Positions 8,379 through 17,561 are shown, numbered from the stretch's first letter. The stretch is 64,000 bases of DNA from Maribacter_C sp050330515 (GCA_050330515.1 JBHJNU010000037.1:39672-103671), one strand, 5' to 3'. The notes: generated by a model not told the origin, from the sequence alone. Translations and numbers: made by a program.

Positions 8379-8777
8379 TTAGGGTTTGATTTGCTTCAAT
8401 TCATCCATTGAAATCTGGAAAACATCGGCATATTTCTGTAACATTTTTAACGATAACTTGTTGAATACCTGTGGCTTGAAGTGCCTTTTTACCCGCCATT
8501 TCCAAATGCCCACATAACTCGCTAAAATGGGGAGGTCCATTTTGTGCAGCTCCATATAGTATTCAATAGGGCTGGTCTGGTTTTCAAGTACCCGCTGTCT
8601 TGCGCTATCTACACGTTCTTCGATATCTTGCAGGGCATTGTCCAGGGCAATGGTCTTAACATCCCAGCCTGTGCTGAGCGCAGTGGTATATTCGCCTTCT
8701 TCGTTAACGGCATAATATAGTTCTCTACTGGCTGATGCCAAGTGACTTTTATCTTGCGGAACTTCCTTTGCTTTCAT
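8379..8777 (-). CDS. Small conserved protein of the pigment operon, function unknown
   Basis: 132 residues, with no signal peptide or membrane helix. It is rich in charged residues, with a helical C-terminal half (IWKWRVKRHFKPQVFNKLSLKM region) ending in an HTH-like segment KMLQKYADVFQISMDELKQI. The ATGA overlap with the dehydratase upstream and the 3-base gap to the BtrH-like gene show it is translated as part of the operon. I do not recognise a family. A partner of the BtrH-like protein is conceivable. Confidence 0.75.
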   Translation of the reverse strand: MKAKEVPQDKSHLASASRELYYAVNEEGEYTTALSTGWDVKTIALDNALQDIEERVDSARQRVLENQTSPIEYYMELHKMDLPILASYVGIWKWRVKRHFKPQVFNKLSLKMLQKYADVFQISMDELKQIKP

Positions 8778-9235
8778 TCAATCTCATGAATTAAGAAATT
8801 AAATGTACAAGCTACGATTAAATCATCATTTCTAAAAGTGGACGATTCAATGGTACACATAACCATAGTGCCCGTATCATATTTTGAAATCAAGTTGGCC
8901 TTTGTAATTAATGTCTCACCGATCTTGGGCAATTGAAACAGCTCGATTTTTTTGATTGCGCTGATATAGCCAACAACTTTATTCCCCAGACCTTCAAAAT
9001 CGTTGTCTTCAAAGAAATCTTGCCCGGTAATGGCCGAACAGCTCTGCGCGGCAAGTTCTATGAGTCCGGGTTCTGACAGGTACCCTTTTTTGTTAGTGAA
9101 AATGCAATCTTCGGTAATCTCAAAGTGGGTTTCCACGGCTTCGCCATCCAAGTAGGGCGTATTACATTTCATTAACATCGGTGGCCGATGCGGTAGAAAA
9201 TTCTCAATATTGATATCGTAGCGTGGTTTACGCAT
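8774..9235 (-). CDS. Hot-dog 3-hydroxyacyl-ACP dehydratase with catalytic His and Glu
   Basis: 153-residue FabZ-like hot-dog protein. It keeps FLPHRPPM (His16) and EPGLIELAAQ (Glu60), the two catalytic residues of FabZ. It would dehydrate beta-hydroxyacyl-ACP to the trans-enoyl chain. As aryl polyene systems usually lack an enoyl reductase, repeated action would give conjugated double bonds. It lies one base after a second, altered dehydratase, and the two may form a heterodimer like ApeI/ApeP. Confidence 0.85.
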   Translation of the reverse strand: MRKPRYDINIENFLPHRPPMLMKCNTPYLDGEAVETHFEITEDCIFTNKKGYLSEPGLIELAAQSCSAITGQDFFEDNDFEGLGNKVVGYISAIKKIELFQLPKIGETLITKANLISKYDTGTMVMCTIESSTFRNDDLIVACTFNFLIHEIE

Positions 9236-9236
9236 G

Positions 9237-9674
9237 TTATTTTGCGAGTACAGTTTTCATTTCACTTGTTGCCAATAGCCTTCCATTGCACTCTACTTTC
9301 GCCTCTACCATGGTAACACCCATTATATCGTGCAGTATTTCAACGGTGGTAACCAGCTCATGTGAAATACTGGGCAGTTCGAATATTTCCGCTTTTTTGA
9401 TGGCACCAATATAGCCGGTCGGGGCCGGTTTCTTCATCAAGAAGAATTTATAGCCCGTATGCAAAGCGATGGTCTGTGCCATGTTCTCAATGAGACCGGG
9501 CGCTGATAAATACTTTTCTGTGGCCAGAATACTGGTATGAGTAACCTTAAAACCCGAAACGATCTTCTTTTCGGAATAGTAGAGGAGCTTATCGACCATT
9601 ACCATCGGTTTTCGCTGAGGAATCAACTCAAGCAGAAAACGCTCATCAGTGATTTCGTTCTCCAAAAGGTTCAT
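9237..9674 (-). CDS. Hot-dog dehydratase-like subunit lacking the catalytic histidine
   Basis: 145-residue FabZ-like protein. The PHR motif reads LIPQRKPMVMVD, so the catalytic His is Gln20, while the Glu of APGLIENMAQ (Glu63) is kept. In FabZ-type enzymes the active site is shared across the dimer, with His and Glu from different subunits. This protein together with its neighbour could form one complete site per heterodimer. Its ATG directly follows the DarB stop, and the partner gene starts one base after its own stop. Confidence 0.85.
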   Translation of the reverse strand: MNLLENEITDERFLLELIPQRKPMVMVDKLLYYSEKKIVSGFKVTHTSILATEKYLSAPGLIENMAQTIALHTGYKFFLMKKPAPTGYIGAIKKAEIFELPSISHELVTTVEILHDIMGVTMVEAKVECNGRLLATSEMKTVLAK

Positions 9675-10808
9675 CTAGCAAACGGTTAAATAGGCATAGG
9701 TGTAAGAAAATCGCGCACTCTCTGGAACATGTAACAATATCTTCTCTCCTTTTTTGAGTTTCCCCGAATAAAAAAGTTCTTCTAGCATTACATAAATGGA
9801 GGCCGCACCCATATTGCCTACTTTGTCAAGGTTCAAGAACCATCTTTCCCAAGGCATTTCTACCCCTTGTTTCAGCATTTCATCATAGAGCCCTTGTTTA
9901 AAGAAAAACGATGAAATATGCGGAAGGTAGTAATCCACGTCATGAGGTCCGATATGGTGTTTTTGGTATACGTTTTTAAGGCAATCGACCCCTTTGACCA
10001 AGATATTGTCGCCTAAAAGTTTGGTGTCTTGCTTAATGGCGAAAACGGAAGCTTTGGCCCAATTCGCCGGTTCGAACTCACTCCACGATTTTAGGCTTCC
10101 ATCTTCTATTTTTTCTCCCCCCGCATACATGCAGGTATCCATTTCATAGGCGTAGGAATAACCTTCCATCCACTCTATTTTAAGCGAAAGTCCTGTTCCT
10201 GCTTCGGCCTGCAACAACATTGCGCCTGCGCCATCAGAAAGCATCCAACGCAAGAAATCTTTGTTGAACCCTAAGATCGGGCTGTCTTCCAATTGAGCCA
10301 AATGAGCGACTTCTTCCTCGTAGGCCTTTGATTTTATCCAAGTAGAAACACGCTCTGATCCGGTAGCGATAGCATTCGAAACTTGGTTCGAAAGTACTGA
10401 TAGATAAGCATATTTCAGTGCATTCATGCCTGCACAACAAACACCTGATACCGAGTTGACCTCCATATTACCGTTCTTCAGCTCACCATGTACCATTGAA
10501 GCATGTGAAGGCAACAATTGGTCTGGTGTTGATGTTCCACAAGAAAGGAGTTGAAGTTGTTGAGCGGTGAAACCGGCATCGAATAACTGCTCGATAGCGG
10601 CCTTTGTCAACTGGGCATTGGTGTGCGTTACCTTGCCATTTTGGTCAACCGCATAGTATCTGTTCTTGATCTTATTGTTTCTTAGCACGATGTTCTTGGC
10701 ACGCGACGGCTTATCGTCTACCATGCCGAGCACCTCTTCGATGTGGTCATTGTCAACAGGATCGTTGGGTAAATATTTAGCTATTTTGGTAATGTAAACG
10801 TCTGCCAT
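9675..10808 (-). CDS. darB: Ketosynthase III DarB of dialkylresorcinol synthesis
   Basis: 377-residue KAS III-type enzyme. The active Cys125 is in SGVCCAGMNA, His297 in YLPHISSFFF and Asn332 in VGNMGAAS, the usual Cys-His-Asn set. DarB condenses two fatty-acid-derived thioesters into a cyclohexanedione that is aromatised to a dialkylresorcinol, the alcohol part of flexirubin. Its ATG overlaps the DarA stop by one base (TAATG), and the DarA-DarB order is typical of these clusters. Confidence 0.9.
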   Translation of the reverse strand: MADVYITKIAKYLPNDPVDNDHIEEVLGMVDDKPSRAKNIVLRNNKIKNRYYAVDQNGKVTHTNAQLTKAAIEQLFDAGFTAQQLQLLSCGTSTPDQLLPSHASMVHGELKNGNMEVNSVSGVCCAGMNALKYAYLSVLSNQVSNAIATGSERVSTWIKSKAYEEEVAHLAQLEDSPILGFNKDFLRWMLSDGAGAMLLQAEAGTGLSLKIEWMEGYSYAYEMDTCMYAGGEKIEDGSLKSWSEFEPANWAKASVFAIKQDTKLLGDNILVKGVDCLKNVYQKHHIGPHDVDYYLPHISSFFFKQGLYDEMLKQGVEMPWERWFLNLDKVGNMGAASIYVMLEELFYSGKLKKGEKILLHVPESARFSYTYAYLTVC

Positions 10809-11734
10809 TAACTATCGTTTAAACGCACCCCCGAATAGTATTCCTTATCGCGGCGTATTCCCTTGTTCATAGGAATATAAGTTAACAAAAATACAACAAA
10901 AACTATGGGGGCTATGATCCAAATTGCAAATAACAGGTAATAATTGAACAGCACCAGCCATTTTGCTCTTTTAGGATCGCCCGCCTTTCCCTTTTTGATG
11001 ATTAGGTTGGCCCATTTCGAAAATAATAGGTTGCCCCTTTTGTCGGCAATCACCAAAAACGGATTCACCTTTACGGCCTTCAACCGCAGTAAATTATCTT
11101 GTAGGCCCGCGTAATTTTCTGCCATCAGTGCTGTTTTGATCGTTTGCCCGAAACGCGCAGCCGAGCTAATGTTCTCATCGGATACGCCCGGTTTTGGAAA
11201 AATTCCCCATTTTCGGGTTTTCTTTCCACTGAACATCCAATGAACTACGGTAATAACACTGATATGGTTCGGATGTTGGTCGACCAGGACAATATTACCC
11301 ACCAATTCGGCACTAATATCGACTACTAATTTTTTAACTTTTTCTTGGGCCATGACCCACATATTCCGAGCCCCGATAACCGTTATAACAGGGGTGCCTT
11401 TCAATAATCTTTTGGCCCAATCTGATTTTAAGAAAGAATTCAAGGGGATGGACGGACTCAAATACCACACCTGATGCCCCAGTATAACCAGATCATATTT
11501 TTTGCCTAAAATATCTTCGTCAGGCCCGATGAAAGGGGCAGGAATTTGAAGGAAAGACTCCGGAAAACAATCGAAAAACGCATCTTTATTCCATGGAAAG
11601 TGGAACGGTTTAACCATCTTAATCTCATAATAAGAGACGTTCACCGAATCTCCCTCTATATCGGATACCACATTTTTTAAGATATCGAACAGTTGTCCTG
11701 TTTGCGAATAATAAACAACTAAGACTTCTTTCAT
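10808..11734 (-). CDS. darA: Dialkylresorcinol condensing enzyme DarA
   Basis: 308 residues. The N-terminal flavodoxin-like fold starts VLVVYYSQTGQL, which matches the DarA family of dialkylresorcinol clusters, and a C-terminal membrane helix lies at about 265-292. DarA is implicated in aromatising the cyclohexanedione made by DarB. The flavodoxin-type N-terminus suggests an FMN cofactor. It overlaps the acyltransferase gene by 4 bases and darB by 1 base. Confidence 0.88.
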   Translation of the reverse strand: MKEVLVVYYSQTGQLFDILKNVVSDIEGDSVNVSYYEIKMVKPFHFPWNKDAFFDCFPESFLQIPAPFIGPDEDILGKKYDLVILGHQVWYLSPSIPLNSFLKSDWAKRLLKGTPVITVIGARNMWVMAQEKVKKLVVDISAELVGNIVLVDQHPNHISVITVVHWMFSGKKTRKWGIFPKPGVSDENISSAARFGQTIKTALMAENYAGLQDNLLRLKAVKVNPFLVIADKRGNLLFSKWANLIIKKGKAGDPKRAKWLVLFNYYLLFAIWIIAPIVFVVFLLTYIPMNKGIRRDKEYYSGVRLNDS

Positions 11735-12618
11735 ATTTTTTTTCTATCGTCCCAAAAGTCGAAATAATTGAACCACTGTAGTGGGTATTTTTTCAAGATC
11801 CATTCCATGCTTTCGGTATATTCCTTTAGCAAACCTTGCGCATCACGTGCCTTGAACTGCGCCGTTCTGGCATAAAGATCATAATGACGGTTATCACCCT
11901 TCATAAAATACACGAACAGTACGGGCATTTTTAAGCGGGAGGCCAGCAAATAGGGGCCAACAGGAAAATGAGCCTCCTTTCCCAAAAAGTTCTCCTTCAA
12001 AGTTTTACTGCCTGGCATATACCTATCGCCAGTAAAAACAACCAAGCCACCTTCATCGATGGCCTTATGAATTTCAAAGATATGTGACATATCCTCTTTT
12101 ACCACTATGAATTTCAAGTGCGATTTTACCGAAATACGCTCCATGTAATCTTGAATGTTCTTATGCTCGGCCATGGTGGTAACCATACTTATCTTGGAAA
12201 TGGAATAGCGGTCTTCTAAAAAATAGTGGGAAATCTCAAAATTGCCTACATGGCCACTAATCAAAATGCCTCCCAGATTTTTCTTTAGCAAATCATCAAT
12301 ATGCTCGATACCGTCATGGGTGTAAGTGAACCTATCGCGCAAACCTGTTGATATGGCAACTTTATCGGTCAAGGTTTTGCCAAACGTATAGTAGCTAAAA
12401 TAGATGCTCAGAACGCTCTTGTATTTTGAATATCCAAGTCGCTTACGGAAATAACGGTAGATGTCCCTATTGCTTTTCGGAGAAAACAGTACAAAGTAAA
12501 AAATAACAAACCGGAGCAAGAAATAGGCTGCCGATATCCCGAAGTTCCGAAGGAAGAAAATGTAGATTTTATAACCTAAAAGCGTACCCCTAGATTTTCC
12601 TTCCCATTCCGCTGCCAT
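11731..12618 (-). CDS. LpxL/HtrB-like lysophospholipid acyltransferase
   Basis: 295 residues with an N-terminal membrane segment (about 20-50) and the acyltransferase HxxxxE-type motif ILISGHVGNFEIS. It is related to lipid A lauroyl acyltransferases. Homologues are standard members of aryl polyene and flexirubin clusters, where they are thought to anchor or esterify the polyene. It probably acts at the inner membrane with an acyl-ACP donor. Whether it joins the polyene acid to the resorcinol or to a lipid cannot be told from sequence. Confidence 0.85.
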   Translation of the reverse strand: MAAEWEGKSRGTLLGYKIYIFFLRNFGISAAYFLLRFVIFYFVLFSPKSNRDIYRYFRKRLGYSKYKSVLSIYFSYYTFGKTLTDKVAISTGLRDRFTYTHDGIEHIDDLLKKNLGGILISGHVGNFEISHYFLEDRYSISKISMVTTMAEHKNIQDYMERISVKSHLKFIVVKEDMSHIFEIHKAIDEGGLVVFTGDRYMPGSKTLKENFLGKEAHFPVGPYLLASRLKMPVLFVYFMKGDNRHYDLYARTAQFKARDAQGLLKEYTESMEWILKKYPLQWFNYFDFWDDRKKI

Positions 12619-12639
12619 TTTGGGTTGAATTAGCTCAGG

Positions 12640-12882
12640 TTAGCTTAGTTTACGCTCTATGAGGTCATAGAAATCTTTTAGTGTAACCACATTCACGAAG
12701 TCTTCACCAACTAATTTTACCCCGAAATTACTTTCCACGGCCACCACCAGGTCAACAAAATCAAGACTGTCGAGCCCTAGTGTATCCTTAAGATTCGCGC
12801 CTGGAGCGATCGCATCCTCATCGACCTCGAATTCATCGATTAGAAAATCGTCAATTTTTTCTTTAATTACCTCTTTAGTCAT
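12640..12882 (-). CDS. Acyl carrier protein
   Basis: 80-residue ACP with attachment motif LGLDSLDFVDLV. It overlaps the end of the FabF-like gene by 8 bases and is followed 21 bases later by the acyltransferase, so it is probably the carrier used by this upstream half of the cluster. It differs clearly in sequence from the ACP at 1731-1988. Confidence 0.92.
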   Translation of the reverse strand: MTKEVIKEKIDDFLIDEFEVDEDAIAPGANLKDTLGLDSLDFVDLVVAVESNFGVKLVGEDFVNVVTLKDFYDLIERKLS

Positions 12883-14110
12883 CAGCGCTCTCTTGTAATT
12901 TTCGTACTATCAAAGCAGAATTAGTCCCCCCAAATCCGAATGAATTGGACAAAAATACGTCAATTTTTTTATTTAGGGTTTTGCGCACCAAGTTTAATTT
13001 GCCCGAGTCCTCATCAGGGATTTCAAGGTTAATGTTAGGTGCGATAAACGAGTTCTGCATCATCAACATCGAGTAAATTACCTCGCTTGCCCCTGCCATC
13101 CAACACTCATGGCCCGTCATTGATTTGGTAGAACTCACAGGCGGGTTCGATTTTCCAAAAACCTCGAAGATCGCCTTGGCTTCGTTGGCGTCGCCTACGG
13201 GGGTAGAAGTGGCGTGGGCATTGACATAGTCAACAGCATCTGCATTTATTTTAGCATCTTCCAAGGCCCTTCTCATAGCCCTTGAGGGCCCTTCTACATT
13301 CGGGGTTGAAATATGGTCGCCGTTAGAAGAAAAACCGTAGCCGATGATCTCGCCTAGGATCGGTGCCCCACGCTTTAAGGCCGATTCATAACTTTCAAGG
13401 ATCAGGGTGGCACCCCCACCACTTGGCACCAATCCGTTTCTGGCCGCATCAAAAGGTCTAGATGCTTTCTGTGGGTTCTCTGTCTGTGTTGCGAATACGC
13501 CGAGACCATCAAAACTTCCCATGGCCAAGTGATTGATTTCTTGCGCGCCACCGGTGATGATACACTCTTGCAGGCCACTTTTAATCAAATGGTAGCCCAT
13601 ACCTATGGAATGTGAACCGCTCGCGCAAGCTGCACTTATGGTAAGGTTAATACCCCTAAGCTTGAAAATGGTGGATAAATTCATGGTAATGGTAGAGTTC
13701 ATGGCCTTGAAAATGGCGCCAGAACCTACCAAAGTGGTATCTTTCTTTTCTCTTATAGTATCGTTCGATTCGATTACGGCCTTAGCGGTGCTATCATTGC
13801 CGTAAAGGATGCCGACTTCGTTTTCGTCTAAATAAGCTTGGTCTATGTTGGCATTTCGAAGAGCTTCAATGGTAGCCGCATAAGCGTATGCCCCTTCCTC
13901 TCCCAAACTGATTCGTTGCCTTCTAGATAGTAAGGCCTTTAGGTCTGGTTCCTCTACCATTCCTGTGATAGGGGAGCGGTAACCGAAACCGATTCTTTGC
14001 TCATCAAGGCCAATTCCCGAAGTACCATCATATAACGATTTTGTCGCCTCTTCAAGGTTTTTGCCTATGCAAGAATATATTCCCATCCCTGTAATTACCA
14101 CTCTCTTCAT
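12875..14110 (-). CDS. Beta-ketoacyl-ACP synthase (FabF/FabB-like, ApeO type)
   Basis: 411 residues with a full Cys-His-His set: Cys162 in SAACASG, His299 in NAHATSTPVGD, His334 in KSMTGHECWMAGAS. NAHATSTPVGD and the adjoining GHECWMAG are typical of the aryl polyene ketosynthase branch. It lies between the FabG-type reductase and the ACP, an arrangement like aryl polyene clusters, so it is probably the main polyene-elongating enzyme. Confidence 0.88.
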   Translation of the reverse strand: MKRVVITGMGIYSCIGKNLEEATKSLYDGTSGIGLDEQRIGFGYRSPITGMVEEPDLKALLSRRQRISLGEEGAYAYAATIEALRNANIDQAYLDENEVGILYGNDSTAKAVIESNDTIREKKDTTLVGSGAIFKAMNSTITMNLSTIFKLRGINLTISAACASGSHSIGMGYHLIKSGLQECIITGGAQEINHLAMGSFDGLGVFATQTENPQKASRPFDAARNGLVPSGGGATLILESYESALKRGAPILGEIIGYGFSSNGDHISTPNVEGPSRAMRRALEDAKINADAVDYVNAHATSTPVGDANEAKAIFEVFGKSNPPVSSTKSMTGHECWMAGASEVIYSMLMMQNSFIAPNINLEIPDEDSGKLNLVRKTLNKKIDVFLSNSFGFGGTNSALIVRKLQESADD

Positions 14111-14127
14111 TGCCCCTGACTATATTA

Positions 14128-14880
14128 CTAAGAATAAATTCCTCCGTTGATGTTTATAGTTTCGCCCGTAATGTAAGACGCCTTTTTCGATACTAAAAAA
14201 GAAACTACATGGGCAACCTCCTCAGCCTCGCCAAATCGGTTAGCGGGTATCATTGCTTTAAGTTCTTTCTCGTTGAGTTCACTGGTCATGTCGGTTCGTA
14301 TAAACCCGGGGGCCACTGCATTCACCGTAACATTTCTTTTTGCTACTTCTTGCGCAAGTGCCTTGGTAGCCGCAATAACAGCCCCTTTTGCAGCAGAATA
14401 ATTGGTCTGGCCAGGGGTGCCCTTCAGACCCGAAACCGATACCATATTGATGATACGACCATATTTGTTCACCAATAGTTTTTGTATCAAATGGTTGGTC
14501 ACATTGAAGAAACCGTTAAGGCTCGTATTGATGACGCTCGACCAATCGTTAGCTTGCATCCACATGAAAAGACCGTCTTTGGTAATGCCCGCGTTGTTTA
14601 TGATGACTTCTATCATGGCCTCTTTATTGGCCTCCTCCCAATCTGACAGGGCTAATTTTACCGCATCTGAATCGACCACATCGAATGGTATGATTTCTGC
14701 CGATCCACCGGCCTCTTCAACCGCTTTCAACGTTTCGAGTGCCGCCTCTCTATTACTGTTGTAATTGATGAGTATATGATAGTCGTGGTCTTTTGCCAGT
14801 TGCACGCATACCGCTCTTCCAATACCTCTGGATCCTCCTGTAACCAGTGCGCACTTGATGGTTTCTTTCTTTTCTAACAT
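14128..14880 (-). CDS. 3-oxoacyl-ACP reductase (FabG-like SDR, ApeQ type)
   Basis: 250-residue classical SDR with cofactor motif TGGSRGIG, NNAG (in INNAGITKDG), and catalytic Ser plus YxxxK in the YSAAKGAV segment. It reduces the beta-keto group left by the ketosynthase before dehydration. It is placed 17 bases before the ketosynthase gene, so it probably belongs to pigment synthesis rather than bulk fatty acid synthesis. Confidence 0.9.
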   Translation of the reverse strand: MLEKKETIKCALVTGGSRGIGRAVCVQLAKDHDYHILINYNSNREAALETLKAVEEAGGSAEIIPFDVVDSDAVKLALSDWEEANKEAMIEVIINNAGITKDGLFMWMQANDWSSVINTSLNGFFNVTNHLIQKLLVNKYGRIINMVSVSGLKGTPGQTNYSAAKGAVIAATKALAQEVAKRNVTVNAVAPGFIRTDMTSELNEKELKAMIPANRFGEAEEVAHVVSFLVSKKASYITGETININGGIYS

Positions 14881-14901
14881 CTACTTTGGCCTTTGGCCGA
14901 T

Positions 14902-16029
14902 TTAATTCTTCACGAACGGCTCTGCATTTTCATACCATTTGTTGCCCAAAAGCTCACCCTTCGTATTGAAGAAGCCCCATCCTTTCTTTGATTTTAAACG
15001 GGCGATATCGCCGAGAAAGCCCTTATCATTGTTACCGGACAAAAATGCCAGGCCGGCCGTGATGTCATACTCCATAGGGATGACCATTTTGCCCGAGGTA
15101 TCAATAAAGCCCCACAGTTTGTCCTTTACCGGCGCTAATCCACTCTCCGAAAACACTTCCGCATCCTTAAATTGGGCATCGATGACCATTGTTCCATTTT
15201 CATTTATATATCCCCAGCCTTTCCCGCTCATAACGGGCGCTAGACCTTTAGAAAAAGCCCTTACCTTTTCAAAGCTAGGGGCAATAACCCATTCTCCCTT
15301 CGAATTAACAAATCCGAGTTTTTTCTCCTTTCTGGCATAGGTCAGTGTTGAGGACCCATAAAAATCCCAAACCTTATCCGCACCTTCAATGGGGTTGAAA
15401 CTTCCGTTGTGAACGATTCCGAATACACCGCCTTTTTTACCGTATACACCTGCCTGTTGAAAATCATTTCCTATTTCTTCATACTCTACGGGTATTACCA
15501 CGGCACCTTTCGTGTCGATCATACCCCATTGCTCCCCATTTTGTACTTTGGCATGCCCATTTCTGAACGCCTGTATCTCATCATATATAGGTTCTAGAAC
15601 AACCTTACCATTGGTATCGATAAGGCCAACTTTTGTACCCCGCCTTATGACCGCTACCCCCTCTTCAAAATCGTAATATTTATCGGTCTGAGGCACCTCT
15701 AAAACCTTGCCTGACCGATCGATGTATGTCCATTGGTCATCCTTTAAAACCAAAACATATCCTGAATTGAAATATTTCACCTTGTCATATTCAGGCTGTA
15801 TAATCCATTTGCCCGTGGTGTCGATAAAACCCCATTTCTTATCCTTCTCTACCGCGGCATTTCCCTCTGAAAAACTCTTAGCATTAATAAATTGGGGCGC
15901 TATGACATACCCTCCTGACTTATCGATATACCCGAACTGACCACTTTCGCGTACCAAAGCCAATTCTTGGGCCGAAACTGAAACGATAGTTAAAAACAAG
16001 TTTAAAAAAACGGTGTAGAATGTTCTCAT
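14902..16029 (-). CDS. Secreted WG-repeat protein in the pigment operon
   Basis: 375 residues. It has a signal peptide (MRTFYTVFLNLFLTIVSVSAQ) followed by about ten WG/KWG repeats with the pattern WGFIDTTGKWIIQPEYDKV, spaced about 25-35 residues. WG repeats form beta-rich, propeller-like surfaces of unknown binding role. The gene has an ATGA overlap with the ammonia-lyase upstream and is 21 bases from FabG, so it is cotranscribed. Nothing in it suggests catalysis. A periplasmic or outer-membrane scaffold is possible. Confidence 0.88.
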   Translation of the reverse strand: MRTFYTVFLNLFLTIVSVSAQELALVRESGQFGYIDKSGGYVIAPQFINAKSFSEGNAAVEKDKKWGFIDTTGKWIIQPEYDKVKYFNSGYVLVLKDDQWTYIDRSGKVLEVPQTDKYYDFEEGVAVIRRGTKVGLIDTNGKVVLEPIYDEIQAFRNGHAKVQNGEQWGMIDTKGAVVIPVEYEEIGNDFQQAGVYGKKGGVFGIVHNGSFNPIEGADKVWDFYGSSTLTYARKEKKLGFVNSKGEWVIAPSFEKVRAFSKGLAPVMSGKGWGYINENGTMVIDAQFKDAEVFSESGLAPVKDKLWGFIDTSGKMVIPMEYDITAGLAFLSGNNDKGFLGDIARLKSKKGWGFFNTKGELLGNKWYENAEPFVKN

Positions 16030-17561
16030 GACTTTTTATTTTGATGGTTTATAATATAGTTTTTTACTGCATTTACAAAGGGATACATTACTGGATCCTC
16101 TTTGAACGGGGGAACTATTTTACGTACATCGTCGTACATTTTCTTCGTCTTTGACGACACTCTATCCTGCACCTCAAGATATTCAATGGCCTGAACAATG
16201 GTTATCATTTCGATCGCAATGACCTCAAAGGCATTTTCAATAACCTTTTTGGTAATCATCGCCGCATTGGTACCCATGCTGACAATATCTTGATTGTCAT
16301 TATTGTTGGGTATACTGTGCACGTACATCGGGTTGGACAACATCTGGTTTTCCGCGGTCGTCGAAGTTGCCGTGAACTGAACGCCCTGCATTCCAAAATT
16401 CAGGCCCAACACACCCAAATTTACAAAAGGCGGCAGAATATTGTTCAATTTTGAGTTTAATAAATAATTCAGCTGGCGCTCCGCCAACATGCTCAATTTC
16501 GTCACTACGATCTTTAGCTTGTCCATTTCCAAAGAAACATAGTCTCCATGAAAATTACCCCCGTGGTAAACGTGTTTTTTAGCTACATCAACGATTGGGT
16601 TATCATTTGCCGAATTGACTTCTTCGATAAGAATTTTCTCAACGTACTCTAGGGTATCTAAAATAGGCCCCAGTATCTGCGGTACACAGCGGATCGAATA
16701 ATATTCCTGTACCTTTTCTTCGAATACGGTTACTTTTTCCGTCGAAACATAAAGATGATGTTCTCGTTTTCTGGTCAGGCTACTATCTTGCAAGTGGCTG
16801 CGCATAGCTCTGGCGACCTCACGTTGGCCTTTATGTTTTTTAGTCTGGTTAAGATCGAAAGACAAATGGTCGTCATAGGCCTGAACAATTTCGTTTATAG
16901 CAGAAGAGCAGGCGATCATCCATTCTAAAAGACGTCGGGCGTAAATGGTATTCACGATTGCGATACCCGTCATTACAGAGGTGCCGTTGATCAGCGCCAA
17001 GCCCTCTCGCAAGGCTACATTGATAGGCTTAATAAGCTCCAATTCAAAGACTTCTTCGGTAGGCCTTCGAACACCTTTATAAAAAACCTCTCCCTCGCCG
17101 ATCAGCACCAAGGCCAAATGCGCCAATTGCACCAGATCGCCACTGGCTCCAACACCACCATGTTCATAGATAAGGGGAGTTACATTTTTATTGATCAACA
17201 AAGCCATCACTTCTATAACGGATCTATGTACGCCCGAATTTCCTAGAGCTAGGGTATTCAAACGGGCCAACATGGCCGCTTTTACATATTTGGGGGAAAT
17301 CGGATTTCCCGTACCGGAAGCGTGACTTCGAATCAGATTGTACTGTAACCGAATGGTCTCGGAATCTTCTATTTTATACTGTGCCATAGGGCCGAAACCG
17401 GTATTGACACCATATATTATCTTATTTTTCGAGAACTCCTTTAGAAAGTCGAAACTCTCTTGAACGACATCGAATACCGATGTGTTGATAGAAATAGGTT
17501 CTTCCTCGAAAATGACACTGTAAAAATCTTTTATTCCTAACTCTCCTGTAATTTCTGTCAT
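16026..17561 (-). CDS. Aromatic amino acid ammonia-lyase (probable tyrosine ammonia-lyase)
   Basis: 511-residue member of the HAL/PAL/TAL family. The MIO-forming triad A139-S140-G141 is in GGVGASGDL, and the catalytic Tyr50 is in YGVNTGFGP. In the substrate loop the selectivity pair reads Ser79-His80 (NLIRSHASG), not the His-Leu of classical bacterial tyrosine ammonia-lyases. A flexirubin cluster needs 4-coumarate as polyene starter, so tyrosine is the expected substrate. It is the first gene of the minus-strand operon and diverges from the flavoprotein gene. Confidence 0.88.
   Translation of the reverse strand: MTEITGELGIKDFYSVIFEEEPISINTSVFDVVQESFDFLKEFSKNKIIYGVNTGFGPMAQYKIEDSETIRLQYNLIRSHASGTGNPISPKYVKAAMLARLNTLALGNSGVHRSVIEVMALLINKNVTPLIYEHGGVGASGDLVQLAHLALVLIGEGEVFYKGVRRPTEEVFELELIKPINVALREGLALINGTSVMTGIAIVNTIYARRLLEWMIACSSAINEIVQAYDDHLSFDLNQTKKHKGQREVARAMRSHLQDSSLTRKREHHLYVSTEKVTVFEEKVQEYYSIRCVPQILGPILDTLEYVEKILIEEVNSANDNPIVDVAKKHVYHGGNFHGDYVSLEMDKLKIVVTKLSMLAERQLNYLLNSKLNNILPPFVNLGVLGLNFGMQGVQFTATSTTAENQMLSNPMYVHSIPNNNDNQDIVSMGTNAAMITKKVIENAFEVIAIEMITIVQAIEYLEVQDRVSSKTKKMYDDVRKIVPPFKEDPVMYPFVNAVKNYIINHQNKKS

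Noticed and set aside
16026..17561. Histidine ammonia-lyase HutH
   Set aside because: The Ser-His pair would allow it, but there are no other histidine-use genes, and the gene heads the flexirubin operon that needs a coumarate-forming lyase.
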